From the NCBI GenBank assembly GCA_030598885.1, contig JAUVOZ010000043.1:1-12487 (forward strand): DNA of 12,487 nucleotides. The letters run 5' to 3'. Made by a program: the position numbers and the translations under genes. The DNA is from Anaerolineae bacterium. GTDB lineage: Bacteria; Chloroflexota; Anaerolineae; Anaerolineales; E44-bin32. Numbering within the stretch: position 1 is the first letter of the stretch; the number at the start of each line of letters is the position of its first letter. The notes under the pieces were generated by a model that was given only the letters and a program-made list of their open reading frames with translations, ran no database searches and had not been told where the DNA came from. Below are positions 1 through 5,635 of the stretch, in pieces.

Positions 1-818
1 AGGAGGATGTGATCTACTCCGATGAGCTCAACCACGCCAGCATCATCGACGGTAGTCGCCTTTCTCGGGCGAAAATCATCCGCTATGCACACTGCGACCC
101 GGATGACTTGCGCCGCCAAATCGAGGACAGCCTTGATGCCGAGTTCAGGCGGGCACTAATCATCACCGACGGCGTGTTTAGCATGGACGGCGATGTCGCC
201 CCACTGGATCGGATTTATGAAGTCGCGCAGGAGTATGATTTCTTGTTGATGGAAGATGATGCTCATGGCGAAGGTGTGCTTGGCCAGGGCGGTCGAGGCA
301 TCGTCGACCATTTTAACCTGCACGGCAAAGTCGATATTGAAATTGGCACCCTGTCTAAAGCCTTCGGTGTAGTGGGCGGAGTAGTCGCTGGCAACCAGCG
401 CATCATAGAATGGCTCCGCCAGCGCGGTCGACCTTTCCTCTTCTCGTCAGCTATGACTGTCCCCGATGTAGCCGCCTGCCTGGCCGCGGTTGACCTGCTG
501 GAGGAATCTAGCGAGTTGGTAGACCGCTTGTGGGAGAACACTGACTACTTCAAGCGGGAGACGCAGGGCTTAGGGTTCGACACTGGAGCGAGCACCACAC
601 CTATCATCCCGATCATGCTCGGTGAAGCACCCTTAGCCCAAAGGTTCAGCCGCCGATTATTCGAAGAGGGCGTTTTCGGCATGGCTATCGGCTTTCCCAC
701 CGTGCCTCGTGGTAAAGCCCGTATCCGGGTGATGATCTCAGCTGCCCACAGTCGGGAGGACCTCAATCGAGGGCTGGAATCCTTCGAGAAGGTGGGCCAT
801 GAATTGGGTGTGATTTGA
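1..818 (+). CDS. kbl: PLP-dependent alpha-oxoamine synthase, glycine C-acetyltransferase (2-amino-3-ketobutyrate CoA ligase) / BioF family; 5' end outside the window
   Basis: This is the C-terminal part (about 271 residues) of a fold-type I PLP enzyme. The family joins an amino acid to an acyl-CoA; Kbl joins glycine and acetyl-CoA reversibly in threonine degradation. Visible motifs, numbered from the GTG at position 9, are SDELNHASIIDG (4-15), EDDAHGEGV (82-90) carrying the PLP-binding Asp and His, and TLSKAFG (114-120), whose Lys117 should form the Schiff base. The C-terminal small domain is present and ends normally at TGA. The frame is open through base 3, and family members are about 395 residues long, so roughly 125 N-terminal residues lie outside the window. 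The AGGAGG at 1-6 before GTG is internal sequence (Glu-Asp-Val), not a real start. Kbl and BioF (biotin synthesis) are hard to separate from this fragment; the TLSKAFGVVGG stretch fits enzymes usually called glycine C-acetyltransferase. The family is certain, the exact substrate less so. Confidence 0.85.
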   Translation, partial: EDVIYSDELNHASIIDGSRLSRAKIIRYAHCDPDDLRRQIEDSLDAEFRRALIITDGVFSMDGDVAPLDRIYEVAQEYDFLLMEDDAHGEGVLGQGGRGIVDHFNLHGKVDIEIGTLSKAFGVVGGVVAGNQRIIEWLRQRGRPFLFSSAMTVPDVAACLAAVDLLEESSELVDRLWENTDYFKRETQGLGFDTGASTTPIIPIMLGEAPLAQRFSRRLFEEGVFGMAIGFPTVPRGKARIRVMISAAHSREDLNRGLESFEKVGHELGVI

Positions 819-861
819 TCTCGCCAATTAGATGAGGGTTCACGATCTGGAAAATAAATGA

Positions 862-924
862 GCCCTGGCTGTAGTGGGGCGATAGGCGACAACAACGAAG
901 CTGCAATGTGCAAAGAGCCAGGGC
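862..924. repeat. 9-bp perfect inverted repeat with 45-nt loop in a convergent intergenic region
   Basis: GCCCTGGCT at 862-870 is the exact reverse complement of AGCCAGGGC at 916-924. It lies between the end of the kbl-like gene (818) and the end of the leftward gene (1010). No T-run follows on the plus strand (CACCGTCC), so it is not a standard intrinsic terminator. It may be an RNA structure at the end of the kbl transcript or the relic of a repeat. The rest of 819-1009 shows no convincing gene. Confidence 0.4.
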
Positions 925-1009
925 ACCGTCCAATTGTACTCGAAGTTGTGAATTCCGTCACGGGGCCTATACTTCGCCGAAAGCAGGCGTTGCGAAAAAC
1001 AAGGATTGG

Positions 1010-1330
1010 TCAGAATTGGAAGGTGCGGTTTCGCGGTACGATTTTGCGTTTGTAGTTGACTACGTAATTCTGTAGGCGAGCCTCAAGATCCTGGAAATCC
1101 TCTGAGGCCAGGATGCGCGACAATGTGTCTCGATCGGGAGCAACAAAGCCGGCCATACGCAGCGGGTAGGCTCCATAAGCTGTGTGCCAAGCTTCACACA
1201 TCCGTAATCCCATGTGCTCAAGCGCGGGGATAAGTTCACCCTGAACATAATGTAAGTATGCTTCGCGACGTCCTGGAATCGGATCGTAGATGAGGAGCAA
1301 CTTCACCGGATTGCGTTTGGCTTCGGTCAT
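1010..1330 (-). CDS. NIPSNAP-like small protein (predicted dimeric alpha/beta barrel), function unknown
   Basis: This 106-residue soluble protein has no signal peptide or membrane segment. It reads as one ferredoxin-like alpha/beta unit: a first strand KLLLIYDPIPG (about 10-20), a helix around YLHYVQGELIPALEHMG (25-41), a strand with MCEAWHTAYGAYP (44-56), a short strand GFVAPD (61-66), and a final helix containing FQDLEARLQNYV. This layout matches single-domain NIPSNAP or EthD-like proteins, which dimerise into an eight-stranded barrel. No catalytic residues can be assigned. The ATG is preceded by AAGGTG about 10 nt upstream. The gene starts 38 bp after the stop of the radical SAM gene on the same strand, so they are probably co-transcribed. 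I recognise the fold and a resemblance to conserved hypothetical proteins in Chloroflexota; no biochemical role is supported. Confidence 0.75.
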   Translation of the reverse strand: MTEAKRNPVKLLLIYDPIPGRREAYLHYVQGELIPALEHMGLRMCEAWHTAYGAYPLRMAGFVAPDRDTLSRILASEDFQDLEARLQNYVVNYKRKIVPRNRTFQF

Positions 1331-1368
1331 GCTCGTTCAGCACCTTACCACTCGCTAGAGGGCCATTA

Positions 1369-2493
1369 TCAAACCACACGTGGTCTTCGAGAGAAGAGAT
1401 CGCCCAACGCTCCAAGTCGCACTTCGCTTGCAGACTGAGGCCATATCCCCGCGATTATTGTGCCGCATTGCGGACAGGCACCATCATCCGTCAGGCGATA
1501 ACCCAGGATGACATATCCCAGGCGCTCAATTAAACGTTCACCACAAGCCGGACAGAAGGTGTGTTCGTACTCGCCCACCCGCCCAGGCAAATTACCGGCA
1601 TAAACGAAGTTCAGACCAGCCTCCTGCCCAATCTCGGCCGCTCGAATCAGCGTTTCAGCCGTTGTGTTGTCCGGGTCGGTCATCCGGTAATCTTTATGAA
1701 AAGCCGATACATGCCAGGGGATGTCCGGCGAGACAGAGGCGATGAAACGAGCGGCCTCCATCAACTCCTCTGTGCTGTCATTGAAGCCGGGAACCACCAG
1801 TGTGACGACTTCGACCCAAAGTCCCCTTTCGTGGGCGAATCGGATGGTATCAAGCACATTCTGGAGCACGCCCCCAAGATAGCGGTATTGCTTATCCTGC
1901 ATCGTCTTCAGGTCGATCTTAAAACCAACCAGGTAGGGACCTAGATAATCCAGTACTTGCGGTGTGGCGTTACCGTTGGAGATGTAGACACATTTCAGAC
2001 CGGCGACTACCGCCTTCTCGAATACTGCCGCCGCCCACTCTGAGGTAATCAGCGGTTCGTTATACGACGAACCAACTACTCTCGCCCCCATCTGGAGTCC
2101 ATGCTGAATCATCTCCTCCGGTGTTACTTGGCGGATGTATGTGCCGGCGACATCAGATGCTGAATCCCGCAACGCTTGCGAACTGACCCAATTCTGGCAG
2201 TAACTGCAATGGAAGTCACACCCCAGCATACCAAATGTCAGCGTATCCGAACCAGGGAGTAGATGATAAAAGGGCTTCTTCTCGGTTGGATCACACTGAA
2301 GTGCGCTGACATATCCCCAAGGTACGTGTAATATACCCTCCTGGTTAAAACGTACTTTGCAAATGCCGCGCCGGCTTGGCCGGATCAAACAGCGATGGCC
2401 ACATGCGTGGCAACGCACAGCACCATCGGGAAGACGCTCGTACAGCTCCCCCTCGACCGTCATGGAATCTAACAACTCGGCAAGTGTCGTCAT
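1369..2493 (-). CDS. amrS: AmrS-type radical SAM enzyme (AmmeMemoRadiSam system, PflA-like)
   Basis: This 374-residue protein is a radical S-adenosylmethionine enzyme of the COG1180 (PflA-like) group. The 4Fe-4S cluster motif CxxxCxxC is Cys92, Cys96 and Cys99 in GCDFHCSYCQN. An N-terminal cysteine set (Cys28, Cys31, Cys35, Cys45) precedes it, and a C-terminal zinc ribbon has Cys314/Cys317 and Cys340/Cys343. The GNLPG segment (300-304) followed by CPxCG, LIER and GY is typical of the protein named AmrS. Family members sit beside AmmeMemoRadiSam A and B (AMMECR1- and MEMO1-like); neither partner is present in this window. The natural substrate is not established. The start at 2493 has only a weak ribosome site (GAAGTG). 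It lies 14 bp downstream of a perfect extended -10 element, implying a very short leader. The divergent neighbour is mobA, and a NIPSNAP-like gene follows 38 bp downstream. Confidence 0.88.
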   Translation of the reverse strand: MTTLAELLDSMTVEGELYERLPDGAVRCHACGHRCLIRPSRRGICKVRFNQEGILHVPWGYVSALQCDPTEKKPFYHLLPGSDTLTFGMLGCDFHCSYCQNWVSSQALRDSASDVAGTYIRQVTPEEMIQHGLQMGARVVGSSYNEPLITSEWAAAVFEKAVVAGLKCVYISNGNATPQVLDYLGPYLVGFKIDLKTMQDKQYRYLGGVLQNVLDTIRFAHERGLWVEVVTLVVPGFNDSTEELMEAARFIASVSPDIPWHVSAFHKDYRMTDPDNTTAETLIRAAEIGQEAGLNFVYAGNLPGRVGEYEHTFCPACGERLIERLGYVILGYRLTDDGACPQCGTIIAGIWPQSASEVRLGALGDLFSRRPRVV

Positions 2494-2507
2494 CGCACTT
2501 CGGTCGG

Positions 2508-2516
2508 ATTATAACA
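2508..2516 (-). promoter_or_regulatory. Extended -10 promoter element for the amrS-like gene
   Basis: On the minus strand TGTTATAAT gives the TGn extension plus a perfect TATAAT. No good -35 box is visible 16-18 bp upstream, as expected for an extended -10 promoter. Transcription would start near 2501, leaving a leader of about 8 nt before the ATG at 2493. Confidence 0.5.
2510..2515 (+). promoter_or_regulatory. Possible -10 element for mobA, overlapping the divergent amrS promoter
   Basis: The plus strand reads TATAAC (5 of 6 consensus) across the same near-palindromic TTATAA that forms the amrS -10. Transcription would begin near 2522, giving a leader of about 37 nt that includes the AGGAG ribosome site at 2542-2546. 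No recognisable -35 box is present. Confidence 0.3.
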
Positions 2517-2558
2517 CCCCCTTTAGCCACATTTCGCCCAAAGGAGTAAAATCCTTCT

Positions 2559-3152
2559 GTGTTGACAATCGCCATCCAAGCCGGTGGGGAATCCCACCGT
2601 ATGGGGAGGAATAAGGCTTTACTTCCGCTCGCCGGAAGATCCCTCATCGAACACGTACTGGTCCGGTTGGAGGGATTGGGGGATGAAATTTTTATCACTA
2701 CCAACCTGCCGCAGGACTACAGCTTCCTTGGCCTCCGATTGGTCTCCGACCTCGTCCCTGGCATAGGGACGCTTGCCGGGCTGCATACCTCCTTGGCGAC
2801 CGCACGGGGGGATTCAGTGCTGGTGGTGGCATGCGACATGCCCTTTATCAGCCGACCGCTGCTTGAACACCTGGTCGGTCTGGCGCCTCAGGCTGACGTA
2901 GTGATCCCCCATCACGGTGACAAATATGAGCCGCTACACGCAGTCTACAACCGGCACAACTGCCTACCCGCGCTCGAAAACGCGCTTGCCGCAGGAGCAA
3001 AGAGGTTGACTGGCTTTTTCCCCCAGGTTAAGGTACTACTGGTGGAAGAGAGTGAATTTTCCCGGCTGGATCCCCAAGGGTTAAGTTTTTTTAATATCAA
3101 CACACCAGAAGACCTGGCTCAAGCTGAAAAAATTCTGGCTGAAGGAGAATAA
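2559..3152 (+). CDS. mobA: Molybdenum cofactor guanylyltransferase (MobA-like)
   Basis: This nucleotidyltransferase of 197 residues has the usual MobA length. The family transfers GMP from GTP to Mo-molybdopterin to make the bis-MGD cofactor of oxidoreductases such as formate dehydrogenase and nitrate reductase. The N-terminal nucleotide loop reads AGGESHRMGRNKALL (8-22), matching the GGxSxRMGxxKA signature with Lys19. PGIGTLAGLHTSL (67-79) matches the GPLAGI region. ACDMPF (91-96) supplies the metal-binding Asp93, and FFNINTPEDL (177-186) is the characteristic C-terminal motif. A CTP-using relative (MocA) is possible but the length and motifs favour MobA. The start is GTG at 2559 with AGGAG 12 nt upstream; the TTG three bases later is an alternative. 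No other Moco genes or molybdoenzymes are in the window. Confidence 0.88.
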   Translation: MLTIAIQAGGESHRMGRNKALLPLAGRSLIEHVLVRLEGLGDEIFITTNLPQDYSFLGLRLVSDLVPGIGTLAGLHTSLATARGDSVLVVACDMPFISRPLLEHLVGLAPQADVVIPHHGDKYEPLHAVYNRHNCLPALENALAAGAKRLTGFFPQVKVLLVEESEFSRLDPQGLSFFNINTPEDLAQAEKILAEGE

Positions 3153-3191
3153 GTAAAAAGCAGTAGACTGAGGGAAGGCACCCGTCGGCTT

Positions 3192-3239
3192 GGCTCATCC
3201 CAACACGCATGAGACAAGATGTTCCCGACGTGATGAGCC
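3192..3239 (+). repeat. Inverted repeat with an alternative pairing partner, mobA to cNMP-gene intergenic region
   Basis: GGCTCATC (3192-3199) pairs perfectly with GATGAGCC (3232-3239). The same 5' arm can instead pair through CTCAT (3194-3198) with ATGAG (3209-3213), so the two hairpins exclude each other. The stretch 3153-3342 (190 bp) contains no gene I can support. The structure could end the mobA transcript, though no T-run follows, or belong to an RNA element. Confidence 0.35.
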
Positions 3240-3330
3240 TGGGATATGCATACTAGGTGACGGTCGTCGCCCATAAAAGGACGTATTTCACTTCGGCATA
3301 TGGTGTGGCCACTTTAAACTGAGTAAACCT

Positions 3331-3338
3331 TATACAAT
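3331..3338 (+). promoter_or_regulatory. Possible -10 element giving a leaderless transcript for the cNMP-fold gene
   Basis: TATACAAT at 3331-3338 contains overlapping -10-like hexamers (TATACA and TACAAT). It ends only 4 bp before the ATG at 3343, so transcription would begin at or beside the start codon. No Shine-Dalgarno sequence lies upstream of that ATG and no clear -35 box is present. Confidence 0.35.
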
Positions 3339-3342
3339 CGCC

Positions 3343-3819
3343 ATGATGACCTACGAAGAGCTTATACTGCTTCCCCTTTTCAAAGGGTTAAAATCCCACA
3401 ACCTCAGCTTGCTGGCTGAGTTAGTGCAACGTGAAACTTACCCCGATGGCACTATCATCTTCAACCAGGGTGATCGCGCTGACAATCTGTACGTGCTTAC
3501 CTCCGGTCGGGTGGCGATTCGTTTCAAACCCGAGGATGGGGAGACGTTGACAGTGACCGAGGTTGAAGAAGGCGGCGTTTTCGGCTGGTCGTCAGCACTC
3601 GGTCGAGAGACTTATACTTCGTGTGCTGTGTGTATGATGGAGAGTCATGCCATTAGCATGCGAGGTGATGAGCTACGCGAACTTTGCGCAACTTACCCCG
3701 AAACAGGGGTCATTATCCTTGAGCGACTGGCGGAAGTCATTGCCGAACGCCTACGAAATACACACGCTCATGTAGTCGAGATGCTTCGTCAGGGCATGCG
3801 TTCGACATCCGAATCTTGA
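3343..3819 (+). CDS. Cyclic-nucleotide-binding-fold (CRP N-domain-like) protein without a DNA-binding domain
   Basis: This 158-residue protein consists of a single CRP/FNR-type beta-roll. The opening helix LILLPLFKGL (7-16) leads into the roll with FNQGDRADNLYVLTSGRVAI (40-59), then the loop GGVFGWSSALGRETYTSCAV (77-96), and finally the long C-helix (about 117-150). No helix-turn-helix domain follows the C-helix, so it is not a direct transcription factor. The phosphate-binding cassette is atypical. Where cAMP binders have a Gly-Glu pair and later an Arg, this protein has FGWSSAL and Tyr/Thr, so canonical cAMP binding is doubtful. Either start (ATG-ATG at 3343/3346) lacks a ribosome site. The NifU-like gene follows after 27 bp, suggesting an operon and perhaps a redox or Fe-S related sensing role; that role is inference only. 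Confidence 0.82.
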   Translation: MMTYEELILLPLFKGLKSHNLSLLAELVQRETYPDGTIIFNQGDRADNLYVLTSGRVAIRFKPEDGETLTVTEVEEGGVFGWSSALGRETYTSCAVCMMESHAISMRGDELRELCATYPETGVIILERLAEVIAERLRNTHAHVVEMLRQGMRSTSES

Positions 3820-3846
3820 TATGGGCTAATATGGAGGAGGCTAGGG

Positions 3847-4110
3847 ATGCCTGAAGAAACGATCCACAACCACGCCACCGATGTGTCTCCAGAGAACCGC
3901 ATGAAAGCACTGCTTGAAGTAATCAGTTCATATATTGAGCAGTACCATGGGGGTTGGGTGCGCTTGGTCGACTTCGATGGTGAGGTGTTGAAAGTTGAGA
4001 TGGGCGGTGCCTGCAAGGGGTGCCATCTCTCAGAGGTCACGCTCCGTGGTTGGGTCGAAGGCACCGTGCGCCAGTTCTTCCCCGGCATCGAGCGCGTGGA
4101 AGCTGTATAG
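3847..4110 (+). CDS. NifU C-terminal domain (Nfu-type) Fe-S cluster protein
   Basis: This stand-alone Nfu domain has 87 residues. The family carries or assembles Fe-S clusters through a CxxC pair shared across a dimer. Cys56 and Cys59 sit in GGACKGCHLSEVTL. The family's usual CPSS after the second cysteine is changed to CHLS here, while the following TL and the helix (GWVEGTVRQFFPGIERVEAV) fit. Preceding features are the predicted helix MKALLEVISSYIEQYHGG (19-36) and the strand VRLVDFDGEVLKVEM. GGAGGAGG lies 7 nt before the ATG, a strong ribosome site. It is the second gene after the cNMP-fold protein. It lacks the IscU-like N-domain of full NifU and the A-type domain of NfuA. The function as scaffold or carrier is inferred from the family. 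Confidence 0.87.
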   Translation: MPEETIHNHATDVSPENRMKALLEVISSYIEQYHGGWVRLVDFDGEVLKVEMGGACKGCHLSEVTLRGWVEGTVRQFFPGIERVEAV

Positions 4111-4135
4111 CATTTACCGCAAGATAGACTTTGCA

Positions 4136-4170
4136 GAGCGCGGAGATCGTTGCATATGACCTTCGCGCTC
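4136..4170 (+). terminator. Hairpin between convergent genes, probable terminator of the cNMP/NifU operon
   Basis: GAGCGCGGAG (4136-4145) pairs with CTTCGCGCTC (4161-4170) over 10 positions, one of them a G-U wobble on the plus-strand RNA. It is followed by AATTATTA, which is A/T-rich but not a clean T-run. On the minus strand the wobble becomes an A-C mismatch, so the structure favours the rightward transcript. It lies 26 bp after the NifU-like stop. Confidence 0.45.
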
Positions 4171-4215
4171 AATTATTACATCGTCCCTGTCCCTTTTCCA
4201 CATTACCCGATTCGC

Positions 4216-4860
4216 TCACCCGGCTGCTTCCACTTCCATGATTACCACCGGGACCGGGCTCAAATCGCGGAAACGCTCAGCGTCTTCTTTCGTGCCGACC
4301 ACACCGGCACCGTAGTGCATCGGAATCGCTACTTTGGGTTGGATGGCTTCGGCCGCCTGAGCAGCTTCCTCGGCGGTCATCACATATTTCCCGCTGACCG
4401 GCAACAGGGCGACATCGCAGACTATATTGTCCATCTCGGGGATGTAGTCGGCATCACCGGTGAAGTACAACCGCTCCTCGCCAAGGGTGATCACAAACCC
4501 CAAATGCCCTGCCTGCTTACGGTGGAAGGGCTTGCCAATATTGTAGGCTGGTATCGCCTCTACAGTCACACCTCTTACCTCCATCGATTCGCCAACCTGC
4601 AGAACCGTGACCGGTGGAGAGAGGTCAGCCGCCGCGGTGTGATTGGTGATCACTGTTGTTGAGTCTTTGCGAACTCGCTCTACATCCTCCGGCGAACAAT
4701 GGTCATGATGTTCATGGCTGACCAGGATTAGATCAGCTGCTGGGCTTCCCGGCGGCAAGCGCCAGGGATCCAGGTAAATTACGATCGGTTGGTCGATGCG
4801 AAAGCTGTCATGACCTAACCAATGCAAGTGGTCTAGTAATTCCGGATGTTCGCCTTTCAT
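4216..4860 (-). CDS. MBL-fold metal-dependent hydrolase (UPF0173/UlaG-like)
   Basis: This 214-residue metallo-beta-lactamase-fold protein begins with LHWLGHDSFRI (12-22), the opening typical of the UPF0173/UlaG branch. The metal motif HxHxDH is SHEHHDHCS with His49, His51, Asp53 and His54. TGDADY (134-139) supplies the bridging Asp136, and PMHYG (180-184) supplies His182. These cover the expected two-metal ligands, so it should be catalytically active. The substrate cannot be read from sequence; relatives include L-ascorbate-6-phosphate lactonase and many uncharacterised hydrolases. GAGAGGAGGAA lies just upstream of the ATG, a strong ribosome site. A TAAAAT -10-like box is at 4888-4893. The gene converges on the cNMP/NifU pair and sits downstream of a palindromic repeat and the DNPH1-like gene on the same strand. 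Confidence 0.87.
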   Translation of the reverse strand: MKGEHPELLDHLHWLGHDSFRIDQPIVIYLDPWRLPPGSPAADLILVSHEHHDHCSPEDVERVRKDSTTVITNHTAAADLSPPVTVLQVGESMEVRGVTVEAIPAYNIGKPFHRKQAGHLGFVITLGEERLYFTGDADYIPEMDNIVCDVALLPVSGKYVMTAEEAAQAAEAIQPKVAIPMHYGAGVVGTKEDAERFRDLSPVPVVIMEVEAAG

Positions 4861-4887
4861 CGGGTTCCTCCTCTCAGTAACAATCTG

Positions 4888-4893
4888 ATTTTA
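4888..4893 (-). promoter_or_regulatory. Possible -10 box of the MBL-fold gene
   Basis: The minus strand reads TAAAAT (5 of 6 consensus) about 27 bp before the ATG, predicting a leader of roughly 20 nt with the ribosome site. No convincing -35 box is visible. Confidence 0.25.
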
Positions 4894-4908
4894 CCTTATC
4901 ATTAATGA

Positions 4909-4981
4909 GTAGAGGTGGTTCACCGTACGTGCCGCGAAAACCGGCGGCACGCCGGTACGAGACGGCGCGAACCGCCCCTAC
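4909..4981. repeat. Nested palindromic repeat (REP/MITE-like), about 73 bp
   Basis: The outer arms are GTAGAGGTGGTTC (4909-4921) and GAACCGCCCCTAC (4969-4981), complementary at 11 of 13 positions. Inside them CGTGCCGC and GCGGCACG (about 4929-4936 and 4944-4951) form a perfect 8-bp stem around GAAAACCG, and two GTAC tetramers flank that stem. The right edge abuts the stop codon of the DNPH1-like gene (4982). Elements with a GTAGGGGCGGTTC-type arm look like the dispersed intergenic palindromes common in several bacterial phyla. Only one copy is in this window, so dispersal is an inference. Confidence 0.6.
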
Positions 4982-5413
4982 CTAAGACCGGGACATTACA
5001 TGTTGGTCCAAGAAATTTTCCACAATCACTAGAGCCTCAGCCTCATCAACATATGTTCTTACAACCAACCCCGGCGAGTCGTTACCGGTGAGCATTTTCG
5101 AAACCGTGACGTCTTGACGGCAGCAGCACAACACCGGCTTGCCCAAGCTGAGTGCAATGGCGATCTCGTAACCCACACCGTGTGAAGGGGTGGTTACTTC
5201 AGCAACAACAGCGTCACACGCCTGGATCCAGTTTATGTCACGATTGTATACCTCGGCTGGATCGACAACTTGCTCCAGGTCCATAACTTCAGGATGAGCG
5301 AGGTGAGCCGTGGGCACCTCATGCCCCAGAGCGAGAAGATGGTTAACGATTACACCATAGATCGCCTCCTCGTTTCGTCCACCGGTAAGTGAGCAGGAAA
5401 AATAAATATTCAT
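4982..5413 (-). CDS. 2'-deoxynucleoside 5'-phosphate N-hydrolase-like protein (DNPH1/Rcl, nucleoside 2-deoxyribosyltransferase fold)
   Basis: From the ATG at 5413 the product is 143 residues, close to the length of animal DNPH1/Rcl. That enzyme cleaves the N-glycosidic bond of deoxynucleoside monophosphates and helps remove damaged nucleotides. Matching landmarks are MNIYFSCSLTGGR (1-13) with Tyr4 and the phosphate-binding loop, RDINWIQACDAVVAEVT (58-74) with Asp59, and GVGYEI (79-84) with Glu83, the expected catalytic acid. The reading frame stays open to 5521, but the extra 36 residues have no family match. GGGGAG lies 9 nt before the internal ATG, so that start is preferred. The gene is divergent from the cold-shock gene; a palindromic repeat touches its stop codon. 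Activity on specific dNMPs is inferred, and a deoxyribosyltransferase is the alternative. Confidence 0.85.
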   Translation of the reverse strand: MNIYFSCSLTGGRNEEAIYGVIVNHLLALGHEVPTAHLAHPEVMDLEQVVDPAEVYNRDINWIQACDAVVAEVTTPSHGVGYEIAIALSLGKPVLCCCRQDVTVSKMLTGNDSPGLVVRTYVDEAEALVIVENFLDQHVMSRS

Positions 5414-5422
5414 CTCTCGTGT

Positions 5423-5428
5423 CTCCCC
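5423..5428 (-). promoter_or_regulatory. Ribosome binding site that fixes the DNPH1-like start
   Basis: GGGGAG on the minus strand lies 9 nt upstream of the ATG at 5413. No comparable site precedes the longer open frame beginning at 5521, and the family similarity begins with the second residue after this ATG. Confidence 0.6.
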
Positions 5429-5548
5429 TTCCTGACGTACGTAATGTCTTCGTGCATACCAACCGCGCAGAAACGCTTGGTGATCACCTCTGAGCATGAT
5501 ACCATGCCCGGCATGTACCATGCATTCTTAGATGGTAAGGAAATGCCC

Positions 5549-5577
5549 ACCGCCCGGTGATAAAACCAGGCGGTTTT
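5549..5577 (+). promoter_or_regulatory. Terminator-like hairpin in the probable leader of the cold-shock gene
   Basis: ACCGCC (5549-5554) pairs with GGCGGT (5569-5574). Inside, GGT pairs with ACC across a C/A mismatch, leaving the loop GATAAA. TTT follows directly on the plus strand. It lies 59 bp before the cold-shock ATG, where csp genes commonly have structured leaders. It could attenuate or regulate csp, or end a short upstream transcript; there is no direct evidence for either. Confidence 0.35.
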
Positions 5578-5635
5578 GGGTTGCCTGATACGTTTGCCTT
5601 CCAAGCAAGATAAGGCTTTAAGAGGTACGTGAGAA

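Noticed and set aside
1..20. AGGAGG followed by GTG at 9, looking like a ribosome site and start codon
   Set aside because: The frame is open upstream, and the encoded residues match the interior of the Kbl/BioF fold; a start here would remove about 125 residues of the enzyme.
947..962. CRP-like site TGTGA-N6-TCACG
   Set aside because: It lies between two convergent genes with no promoter or start codon downstream, and the cNMP-fold protein in the window has no DNA-binding domain. A chance match is likely.
858..1055. Open frame of 65 codons on the plus strand
   Set aside because: Low-complexity composition without family resemblance, no ribosome site, and it overlaps the end of a better-supported gene on the other strand.
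1561..1944. Plus-strand open frame of 127 codons
   Set aside because: It is fully antisense to the radical SAM gene, whose motifs are unambiguous.
4150..4662. Plus-strand open frame of 170 codons
   Set aside because: It is antisense to the MBL-fold gene, which carries the complete metal-binding motifs and a strong ribosome site.
5414..5521. Upstream extension of the DNPH1-like gene by 36 codons
   Set aside because: The internal ATG has a good ribosome site and family similarity starts there.
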